29,882 bases of DNA from an uncultured Muribaculaceae bacterium. GTDB lineage: Bacteria; Bacteroidota; Bacteroidia; Bacteroidales; Muribaculaceae. Shown piece by piece: positions 23,373 through 29,882 of this stretch. The stretch spans positions 1 to 29,882 of the forward strand of contig CAKTFH010000027.1 in the NCBI GenBank assembly GCA_934555895.1, written 5' to 3'. How positions within the stretch are numbered: position 1 is the stretch's first letter; each line of letters starts with the position of its first letter. Both the position numbers and the translations under genes were made by a program. The notes below the pieces were generated by a model. It did no database searches. It was not told the DNA's origin and was given only the letters and a program-made list of their open reading frames with translations.

Positions 23373-24491
23373 TCAATCCTCGCCGAGGAGATCGCAGTAG
23401 AGGGTGGTCATGTTGTCGATGAAAGCCTCACCGGTGAACATTTCCTCCCAACGGCGACGGGCGCCACGGCTGTAGCGGGCGTGGTCGGCGGAGTCGCCGG
23501 CCACACTGACGATAGCTTCGGCCAGCCTGCCGGGGTCGGCCACAGGCACATTGAGGCCCGACACGCCGTGCTCGTTGACCCACGAGGTGCCCGAACCGGG
23601 TATTTCGGTGGCCACCACGGGCACTCCTGCCGACATGGCCTCGATAAGCACGATACCGTAGGCTTCGGTCTTCTCCACGGAGGGGAGCACGAATACCGAG
23701 GCGAGGCCCAGGAGGGCGTCGCGGTCGCTGTCGGAGATGCGGCCGGGCATAAGGACTTTGGATTCGAGCCCGTGTTTCTGCACAAGCTCTTTAAGGCGCT
23801 TGTAGAGAGGTCCTGAGCCGGCGATGACCACCACATAGTCGTCGGGCAGATACTGCGCTGCAAGTATGAGGTTGTCGAAACCTTTATAGGGTATCATGCG
23901 GCCAAGGGAAAACACCACCTTACGGTCGCCGATGAGCCGACGGAGATCCTGCGCTCCGGTGCTGTCGGGCGCCACAGCGTCGACGCCGATGGGCACGCAA
24001 CGCAGCTTGGAGGCCACGCTACCGAGAGCCTCGGAGCCGGCGGCATATTTGGGCGATGTGCAGATGACGACATCGGCCCTGTGGAGCAGCCAGCTCTGCA
24101 GGGGCTGGTAGGCATGCAGCAGGATGCGCTGACGCAGGATGTCGGAATGCCAGTGGAGCACCACTTTCCCCTTGTAGCCGCTCATAAAGAGAGCCAACGC
24201 GGCCATGGGGTCGGGGTGATGGATATGAATGATATCGTAGTCGGGAGCGATGCGGCGCAGACACGACACCATGTCGGGCGAGATCATGGTGCTGCTGGCC
24301 TTGAAGAGTGTGTGAGTGGCCGTGACATGGCCGAATTCGTTGAGCTTTATGTGCTGTGTGCGGCCTTTGGCTCCGGCACAGAGCATATCGCATTCTATGC
24401 CGCGCTTCGACAGACCACGTGTGAGGTCGAACATAACTTTCTCCACACCTCCCCTTACGGGCCAGAATTTTCCAATCTGGAGTAGCTTCAT
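23373..24491 (-). CDS. Glycosyltransferase, GT4-like (GT-B fold)
   Basis: A 372-residue cytoplasmic enzyme. The N-terminal glycine loop GKFWPVRGGVEKVM (7-20) and the HIHHPDPMAA segment are typical of the acceptor-binding half. The C-terminal half has FSLGRMIPYKGFDNLI, VVIAGSGPLYKRL and the EAYGIVLIEAMSAGVPVVA donor-site motif, with both glutamates of the E-x7-E signature and GSGTSWVNEHGVSGLNVP following. It would add one retained-configuration sugar to the lipid-linked repeat unit. The donor and linkage cannot be read from sequence. The stop is 9 bases before the HTH-repeat gene. Confidence 0.93.
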   Translation of the reverse strand: MKLLQIGKFWPVRGGVEKVMFDLTRGLSKRGIECDMLCAGAKGRTQHIKLNEFGHVTATHTLFKASSTMISPDMVSCLRRIAPDYDIIHIHHPDPMAALALFMSGYKGKVVLHWHSDILRQRILLHAYQPLQSWLLHRADVVICTSPKYAAGSEALGSVASKLRCVPIGVDAVAPDSTGAQDLRRLIGDRKVVFSLGRMIPYKGFDNLILAAQYLPDDYVVVIAGSGPLYKRLKELVQKHGLESKVLMPGRISDSDRDALLGLASVFVLPSVEKTEAYGIVLIEAMSAGVPVVATEIPGSGTSWVNEHGVSGLNVPVADPGRLAEAIVSVAGDSADHARYSRGARRRWEEMFTGEAFIDNMTTLYCDLLGED

Positions 24492-24501
24492 AATGTTTGG
24501 C

Positions 24502-25749
24502 TTAACGGTTCAAAAGGCTGTCGTAGAGCCTTAGGTAATCGTGGTAACGGTCTTCTTTCCTGAAGTTGGAGAGAGCATGGCTGCGGCAGGGCTCCGCGAA
24601 GGCGCCTTTGCCGAGGTCCTCGATTTCACGCACGGCATCGAGGAGGCCGCTTACATCGCCCTGCGCCACTATGCGGCCTGTGGCGGGGGTGACGGACTCA
24701 ACGCTTCCGCCGGTACAGTAGGTCACCACCGGGGTGCCGCAGGCTATGGCCTCGAGGTTGACGGTGGGATAGTTGTCCTGATATGTAGGGTTGACGAACG
24801 CCGAGGCGGCCGAGTAAAGCTGCGCGAGCATGTCGATGTTTTCGGTGCGCCGCAGCCATTTCACCGAGGCCGGGAGGCTGCGGGCCGTCTGCGGATCAAC
24901 GCCCACCATGACGATGGTCTCGTCGGGGCGGAGCATTCCGGCGAGCCTGATGAAATCGTCGAGGCCCTTCTCGGCACTCCATATGCTCGCCAGGCCGAGG
25001 ATTATCTTCCGGCCGGCGGCGATGCCGAGGCGCCGGCGCACTTCGGTGTCGTCGCCGCAGGGACGGAACACCGTGGTGTCGATGCCGTTGTGGATTACCT
25101 GAAACGGATATTCGCTGAAGAACGAGTGCGACATCTCATCGCGCATCCACTGCGACACGGGCACTATGACCATGCGGTCGCGGGGGATAGATGTGAAGCA
25201 GGCGCGCTTGTCGATGAAGTTCTGACGGGAGCGGTCGATGAGCACGCTGCGCGGGAAGGCTCCGCGCTGAGGGCAGCGTCCGCAGCCGCTTTTCCAGCGG
25301 TCGCAGCCGATGGCAGAATAATAATAGCAATGACCTGTATAAAGCCAACAGTCGTGGACGGTCCATATCACCTTCACGCGGCTGTTCCGCAGATACTCGA
25401 AGAAAACCGGATAGTTGAGGAAATAGCCGTGGATATTGTGGATATGGATGATGTCGGGATCAATCTCACGCAACCTTGCCACGAAAGCGCGTGTGGCGGC
25501 TGCCGAGCCGAGGCCGTGGCGGTCGAAGGCACGGGTAAGCAGACCGTGCAGGGCCGTGCTCCACTTGTCGCCCACGGGGATGACATCGGTGGTGCAGGGG
25601 CGGATTCCGTCGCGGCCCTTGCCGTAGGCGCACCAGTTGTGCCAACCTTCGTGCTCGGCCAGGGCTCCGATTTCCTGCATGATGCGCCCGGTGGATGTGC
25701 TGGTGCGCAACACCGGGTTGATCTGGACTATGCGTCCCTTCTCACTCAT
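24502..25749 (-). CDS. Glycosyltransferase, GT4-like (GT-B fold)
   Basis: The ATG at 25749 gives 415 residues; an extension to 25767 would need TTG. This ATG overlaps the upstream stop by 8 bases (ATGAGTGA), so translational coupling is likely. Seen: DPDIIHIHNIHGYFLN near 100-115, TVHDCWLYTGHCYY followed by a cysteine cluster (GCDRWKSGCGRC) typical of one GT4 subgroup in Bacteroidetes capsule loci, IHNGIDTTVF, LGLASIWSAEKGLDDFI, and DNYPTVNLEAIACGTPVVTY. In the last motif the first Glu of E-x7-E is replaced by Asp/Asn. The cysteine cluster may bind a metal; that is inference. Confidence 0.92.
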   Translation of the reverse strand: MSEKGRIVQINPVLRTSTSTGRIMQEIGALAEHEGWHNWCAYGKGRDGIRPCTTDVIPVGDKWSTALHGLLTRAFDRHGLGSAAATRAFVARLREIDPDIIHIHNIHGYFLNYPVFFEYLRNSRVKVIWTVHDCWLYTGHCYYYSAIGCDRWKSGCGRCPQRGAFPRSVLIDRSRQNFIDKRACFTSIPRDRMVIVPVSQWMRDEMSHSFFSEYPFQVIHNGIDTTVFRPCGDDTEVRRRLGIAAGRKIILGLASIWSAEKGLDDFIRLAGMLRPDETIVMVGVDPQTARSLPASVKWLRRTENIDMLAQLYSAASAFVNPTYQDNYPTVNLEAIACGTPVVTYCTGGSVESVTPATGRIVAQGDVSGLLDAVREIEDLGKGAFAEPCRSHALSNFRKEDRYHDYLRLYDSLLNR

Positions 25750-26878
25750 TTCGGGTAATGTTTTCAAACAGCGACATCCACTGCCCCATCACACGGGCTT
25801 CGGAATATCTGTCGACCACTCCGGCGGCTGCCTGTCCCATCCGCTGCCTGAGGCTGTCGTCGGCCATCAACTTCAGCAGTCCGTCGGCAAAAGCGGTCGT
25901 ATCGCCGTCGGGCACTATGAGGCCATCGGTGCCTGGAGTGACTATGTCGCGGGGACCGCACTTGTAGCCGAAGGTCACCACAGGCAGTCCGGCCGACATG
26001 GCCTCGACCATCACCATGGGGAAGCCTTCGTAGTGCGAAGTCATGGCAAGGATGGAACTTGCGGCATATTCGGCGGCTATGTCAGCTGTGGGAGCGTTGA
26101 CCGCGGCCGATGCGGAGAGACCTTTTTTCTCAATCATGTCGTTGAGCATGTCGCGCCACTCTCCCTGGCCGAAGATATCGAGGCGCCAGCCATCGGATGC
26201 CTTATCTTTTTTCACTATCTCCCATGCGTCGATAAGGCGGTCGAATGCCTTCTGGAAGTCGAGGCGCCCCACGGCTATGACGCGTCGGGGAGTGCAGTCG
26301 CTTTTCTGCGGCATGGGAAGGGCGGCGTTGCCGATGACCGAGATATTGGGCATATTTCCCCAATACTCTTTATCCTCCTCGGTGAGTACAATAAAACGGT
26401 CGAAACGCCGGGCCAACCGCTCGTCACGGCTGCTGCGCCACCGGTCGATAAGGCCTGTGAGCCCCTTGCGGCCATATTGCAGGCGGAAGTAGCGATTGAA
26501 ATGCAGCTCGAGAACCTTCTTGCTGCCATCTTTTATCTCGGGAATGAACGATGATTCCGACGGATAGAGCGACACCGTGACATCGGGACGCTTGCGCATG
26601 AGCACTTCGGTAAGTCGGCGTCGGTGCAGCCTGCGTTTGCGCAGATACGAGGGGATGCGCCTGTAGAGAGGCTTATTGTTGTCGAGAGAATAGTTGATGC
26701 CGAGGTCGATGAGCTCCACCCCCTCCGGAAACTCGTAGAACGGCGGACGCCCCTGCTGGTCGGTGGTGACCACCGTCACCCGGTGCCCGGCCTCGGTGAG
26801 CCACCTCACCTTATTGAGCAGCACCCGCTCCATCCCTCCCGGATTGTAGAGGGAGCAATGGCAATAGAGGAGATTCAT
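25742..26878 (-). CDS. Glycosyltransferase, GT4-like (GT-B fold)
   Basis: A 378-residue protein. The N-terminus LLYCHCSLYNPGGMERVLLN has the GG-x-E/ER motif of GT4 enzymes. The C-terminal half has VIAVGRLDFQKAFDRLIDAW, LDIFGQGEWRDML, TSHYEGFPMVMVEAMSAGLPVV (E-x7-E intact) and GPRDIVTPGTDGLIVPDGD. The layout is that of the amylovoran/galactosyltransferase-like group. Base composition here is G+C-rich like the downstream operon, while the next gene upstream is A+T-rich, so this is the first gene on the native-looking side of the boundary. Confidence 0.92.
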   Translation of the reverse strand: MNLLYCHCSLYNPGGMERVLLNKVRWLTEAGHRVTVVTTDQQGRPPFYEFPEGVELIDLGINYSLDNNKPLYRRIPSYLRKRRLHRRRLTEVLMRKRPDVTVSLYPSESSFIPEIKDGSKKVLELHFNRYFRLQYGRKGLTGLIDRWRSSRDERLARRFDRFIVLTEEDKEYWGNMPNISVIGNAALPMPQKSDCTPRRVIAVGRLDFQKAFDRLIDAWEIVKKDKASDGWRLDIFGQGEWRDMLNDMIEKKGLSASAAVNAPTADIAAEYAASSILAMTSHYEGFPMVMVEAMSAGLPVVTFGYKCGPRDIVTPGTDGLIVPDGDTTAFADGLLKLMADDSLRQRMGQAAAGVVDRYSEARVMGQWMSLFENITRNE

Positions 26879-26890
26879 TGGTTGTTATAT

Positions 26891-27754
26891 TTATAGCTGC
26901 TTTATGCTATAATGCTTCTTTATTTCTAAGAGCTTCTCTATTGAAGCTTCCGTAAATTTTCTTCCAAACAACCTATCCGAATTGACAAGTTCTGCAACTT
27001 CTATATTATCAAGATTGTGAATCGATCCATCCTCCCAAATAATATAGCGCATGCAACCTTCAAATTCATTATCTATACTATAAATCGACTTTTTAAATTG
27101 AGAATGCCAACACATAGTTTGTATAAACATCTCATCGGGACAATAGGTGTGATTGAAATATTTCCTAATCAAATGCTTGTTTTTCAGTAAATAAGCGACA
27201 AAATCATCTGTTATACTACACCATTGGCATCCTTTCTTTACCTCTCCCTCAAAACGTTTATAACCCACTACACTTTGTAATCTTGCAAAAATGGCTCTTA
27301 TCGATTTCTTAATGAAATTATTAGATTTAAAATCACGCGGAAACAAGAAATAATGTTGAGATCGCCATTTTATCTCCTCTTTAGGGGTATGCTCGGCAAA
27401 GCCTATAAATTGTTTGCCTTGATGTTTATCACAAAAATCATGAATATAATCCTGACTCTTTAATGGGAAGTCTACGCCTGATATAATATGATAATATCCA
27501 TATTCATTCCTTCCATGAGCTTCCTGCAATAACTTTAATTCTACATCCACCAGACTATAATCACCCCAGCGAGCATCAACCATATCAGGAATTATATACA
27601 ATCCGCTATAAGAAGTGGATATATCTGAAATTTCGAAGCCAGCCTTCTTATCTAAATGGATATAAATGTCATTACGCGAATCATCTATGGCCTTTATCAG
27701 TTCTTTCAACAAAGGCTTATAAGAATGCGCGACAATAAGATATGCATGTTTCAT
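26891..27754 (-). CDS. Core-2/I-branching-like N-acetylglucosaminyltransferase (GT14-like)
   Basis: A 287-residue protein with the GT14 pattern: KHAYLIVAHSYKPLLKELI at the start, then IYIHLDKK, ARWGDYSLVDVELKLLQEA near 62-80, YGYYHIISGVDFPLKSQDYI near 85-105, and CPDEMFIQTMCWHS near 205-218. Bacterial members are annotated as beta-1,6-N-acetylglucosaminyltransferases; the actual sugar is unproven. Its ATG overlaps the upstream stop by 4 bases (ATGA). The gene is markedly A+T-rich, with many AAA, ATT and AAT codons. Confidence 0.9.
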   Translation of the reverse strand: MKHAYLIVAHSYKPLLKELIKAIDDSRNDIYIHLDKKAGFEISDISTSYSGLYIIPDMVDARWGDYSLVDVELKLLQEAHGRNEYGYYHIISGVDFPLKSQDYIHDFCDKHQGKQFIGFAEHTPKEEIKWRSQHYFLFPRDFKSNNFIKKSIRAIFARLQSVVGYKRFEGEVKKGCQWCSITDDFVAYLLKNKHLIRKYFNHTYCPDEMFIQTMCWHSQFKKSIYSIDNEFEGCMRYIIWEDGSIHNLDNIEVAELVNSDRLFGRKFTEASIEKLLEIKKHYSIKQL

Positions 27755-28677
27755 TCAGCCTTATCAGATTTATATTCAGGGAATAAAGCCAGAAGATTCT
27801 CAAAAGCTTTGCTGTTCTTATAATTAAGAGAATGAAGTGTGGTTTTTCGCAGGATATCATCTATCGAATAACCCGGAACCGGGCATTCATTAATATACTG
27901 CCTTAACAAATGTGGGATTGTGTCATTAACAATCTTTGGTCTATATTGCGGGTATTTTCTATAATATAATTCTATTAATATCTGAATAAAGAAATAGTTT
28001 GGAGACTGCATATTGCTTTTCCAATATGACAATTGTAAAGATGCAAGATCCTCAATTGCCTTGTTCCCTTTTGAAGCATACATAATCCCTGTTAATGCTT
28101 TTACAAGAAATTTAGGAGACCAACTCCAATAATAAGCAAACGTATTTTCCCAAAATTCTTTATTTAGTTCAGAATCATCTCTTTGGTACATGAACAAATC
28201 AGAACCAAATAAATAAGAGGGAGGGGCCCCAGTCAAAAAAGTAGTAGCATCCAACCACAGACCTCCATACTTTGATAAAAGTAAACATCTTAACAGATCT
28301 GAAAATAGAGCTCTTGTCAGATGTTGAACTTTTTCTTTAAGCCAATCCGGGAACTCTAAAAACTCATTAATATTCTCATCTGACACTCTAATCAAAGTAT
28401 AATCCTGAGAGTATTTTTCAACAGATTGGAAACAAATATTTATTAATTGAGGCATTGATTTAGAATCAAGGCCTTGCGCCCAGTATTGCCAAATAACGAT
28501 TTTATCATCTGGCAGTTTCTTTAATGGTTTTATTTCTGATAATAATTCATTATCTGTTTGTTCAATCAAGGAATTCAATTCCCGTTGGCACCGTTTGTGA
28601 TTACGTATTATTAAAGCATATCGGATTCTACGCCACAATGCATCAGGAATTAATTGTCTGATTTTATTAAAGGCCAT
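27751..28677 (-). CDS. Capsular polysaccharide synthesis glycosyltransferase (Caps_synth-like)
   Basis: A 308-residue protein matching the PF05704 Caps_synth type (GT32-like, GT-A fold). It has DDKIVIWQYWAQG near 57-69, an RALFSDLLRCLLLSKYGGLWLDAT stretch (~122-145, holding the D-x-D-like LDAT metal site after SDLLR), and a helical C-terminal part. The likely role is transfer of a sugar onto the lipid-linked repeat unit. It overlaps the upstream polymerase gene by 11 bases and the downstream gene by 4. It is A+T-rich like both neighbours, which suggests the three were acquired together. Confidence 0.9.
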   Translation of the reverse strand: MAFNKIRQLIPDALWRRIRYALIIRNHKRCQRELNSLIEQTDNELLSEIKPLKKLPDDKIVIWQYWAQGLDSKSMPQLINICFQSVEKYSQDYTLIRVSDENINEFLEFPDWLKEKVQHLTRALFSDLLRCLLLSKYGGLWLDATTFLTGAPPSYLFGSDLFMYQRDDSELNKEFWENTFAYYWSWSPKFLVKALTGIMYASKGNKAIEDLASLQLSYWKSNMQSPNYFFIQILIELYYRKYPQYRPKIVNDTIPHLLRQYINECPVPGYSIDDILRKTTLHSLNYKNSKAFENLLALFPEYKSDKAE

Positions 28678-29776
28678 TTTCTTTTACTTTATTTACCGTT
28701 AAAACGGCACTTCCGATTTTATGTGCTTCCATCATACCAAGACATACGAAAGGAGCAAAAGTCACATAGATATCGGTTGAAACTTTCACCCAGATAATAA
28801 AGTTCAACAACAGCATTATCCAGAACATATATTTAAATCGCGGTAAAATCTTTGAGCAAAATCCCGCGACTGAAAAAAAATAAGCCGAGAAAGTCAAAAG
28901 GCCCAAGAGACCGAAATAAAAGATGAATCTTGAATATCCGGCGTCGGTACCCATGTAAAATCCATAAAATGATTCACCAGTATAATAGGGAGTTGTATCA
29001 CCAGGTTCATCAAAATACCCGTCACCAATTAGCCAAGTTTTAAGATTGTCAGGAAAAATAAATCCTTCCTGCAACATCTCATTTGAATGGACCTCCCATT
29101 TACCTTTTTCAACAAGACTAAAAAAGCCCTCAAATCCGAATTCGATATTTTCCTGCCACTTTGAATTTGTATTATATAAAATCACAGCTACTACAGCCAG
29201 CGTAGCCATAATACCTACTATAGTATTTATATACTTTTGATTTACTCCTTTAGCAAATAGTGAATAACTTATAATTACTAGCCCAAGTGCCATTCCAATA
29301 GTCGTGGTACGACCAATCATATTACCTATAACCGATATGATTATAAACGATATCGTACACAGAATAATGACAGCCCAATTGTTCTTATTTGAGTTTTTGA
29401 GCAGTAAATATGCAATCATTACCAATACTGCAGAAAATCTGCCACCTGCAATATCAAGGCCACATCCAAAACCATATAGTCGTTTCTTTTCATGGAAAAA
29501 GGCTGCATCAGTATAATACTTATCCACAAATTGGGCTACATCCGCATTCATATCTATTGTTATGGCAAGTATACACTGCAGAACACACAAAGCCATCAAG
29601 TAAAATATGACAAGTTTGGCATCAACATAACCGTGCACAAATTCAATCAGTTTTATTACAAGATAGGCAGCGCTTGTCCATACCAGCATAGAAATCACAT
29701 ATGTCACATATGTATAATCCATCGTATTGTTGATCGTCACCGAGAGAAAAGTCACAAACGAGACGCAACAAGCCAT
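28667..29776 (-). CDS. O-antigen/capsule polymerase (Wzy-like), probably 5'-truncated
   Basis: A 369-residue polytopic membrane protein with about ten hydrophobic segments and a large soluble loop near 215-275 (NTNSKWQENIEFGFEGFFSL, then LIGDGYFDEPG and the AGYSRFIFYFGLLGLLTF region). This is the layout of Wzy polymerases, which join repeat units in the periplasm. The ATG at 29776 falls inside a hydrophobic stretch. The frame remains open upstream to a TAA at 29819-29821 without another ATG, and reads KIDNGVILIFG before Met, which looks like the continuation of the same protein. The normal N-terminus (perhaps 30-50 residues) therefore appears to be missing, next to sequence resembling an insertion-sequence end. 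The gene may be non-functional. Confidence 0.8.
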   Translation of the reverse strand: MACCVSFVTFLSVTINNTMDYTYVTYVISMLVWTSAAYLVIKLIEFVHGYVDAKLVIFYLMALCVLQCILAITIDMNADVAQFVDKYYTDAAFFHEKKRLYGFGCGLDIAGGRFSAVLVMIAYLLLKNSNKNNWAVIILCTISFIIISVIGNMIGRTTTIGMALGLVIISYSLFAKGVNQKYINTIVGIMATLAVVAVILYNTNSKWQENIEFGFEGFFSLVEKGKWEVHSNEMLQEGFIFPDNLKTWLIGDGYFDEPGDTTPYYTGESFYGFYMGTDAGYSRFIFYFGLLGLLTFSAYFFSVAGFCSKILPRFKYMFWIMLLLNFIIWVKVSTDIYVTFAPFVCLGMMEAHKIGSAVLTVNKVKENGL

Positions 29777-29810
29777 ACCGAATATTAATATGACACCATT
29801 ATCAATTTTA

Positions 29811-29882
29811 GAGCTTGTTTAAAAACAAATGTGAATGAAAAATGAGCATCAGTCGGATGCTCAGGCATTTATCCTTTGTGGA
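29811..29882. mobile_element. Possible insertion-sequence terminus at the window edge
   Basis: Where the polymerase frame breaks off, the sequence changes to GAGCTTGTTTAAAAACAAAT, which resembles terminal inverted repeats of IS5-like elements (GAGC...TTTAAAA). The element would continue beyond the window. Its other end, transposase and target duplication are not visible, so the call is tentative. Confidence 0.35.
29838..29863 (-). terminator. Hairpin with T-run near the right edge
   Basis: TGAGCATC (29843-29850) and GATGCTCA (29856-29863) form a perfect 8-base stem with a 5-base loop, followed on the - strand by TTTTT. It would terminate a - strand gene lying outside the window, possibly a transposase. 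Confidence 0.55.

Overview
The window looks like a chromosomal segment of a gut Bacteroidales, most likely a Muribaculaceae (S24-7) relative. This rests on fimbrillin-like lipoproteins, a Bacteroidetes-type Wza/Wzc exopolysaccharide module, secreted proteins with Por-type C-terminal sorting domains, and promoters matching the Bacteroidetes TTTG / TAnnTTTG consensus. The genus is an inference; no rRNA or tRNA is present.

Layout. Positions 1-2200, visibly A+T-rich, hold a secreted protein on the + strand (99-1073) and a two-gene toxin-antitoxin-like module on the - strand (1173-1923) with a near-consensus promoter. Next comes a very large secreted multidomain protein (2200-7458, - strand), divergent from pfkA (7651-8631, + strand); each has a TAnnTTTG box in the shared 192-bp spacer. 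After pfkA there is a degenerate 9-bp tandem repeat and facing intrinsic terminators. Positions 8922-12391 hold an OmpA-family porin behind a fimbrillin-family lipoprotein.

From 29776 down to 12588 every gene is on the - strand with gaps of 61 bp or less, so it reads as one surface-polysaccharide operon. In transcription order it encodes: a 5'-truncated-looking Wzy polymerase; a Caps_synth-type glycosyltransferase; a GT14-type glycosyltransferase; three GT4 glycosyltransferases, the last followed by a protein made of six helix-turn-helix-like repeats; a priming phosphoglycosyltransferase; a PqqD-like protein; a PF14907-type nucleotidyltransferase; an HPr-kinase-like P-loop kinase; a Wza-like export lipoprotein; a Wzc-like BY-kinase with an 11-tyrosine tail; a 74-residue peptide with a YxxP motif; and a lipoprotein joining a fimbrillin-like half to a phospholipase C-like half. 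A strong hairpin follows.

The most interesting unit is the PqqD / nucleotidyltransferase / HPr-kinase-like triad between the priming transferase and the Wza/Wzc exporter. The same protein types occur in proteobacterial 'HPr-rel-A' systems and as lasso-peptide tailoring enzymes. Here they sit upstream of a small peptide gene and a fimbrillin-PLC fusion, which suggests, without proving, that the locus modifies a peptide or surface protein together with polysaccharide export. The first three genes (26891-29776) are much richer in A+T than the rest, and the right end carries a hairpin and a GAGCTTGTTTAAAAA sequence that resemble the terminus of an insertion sequence.
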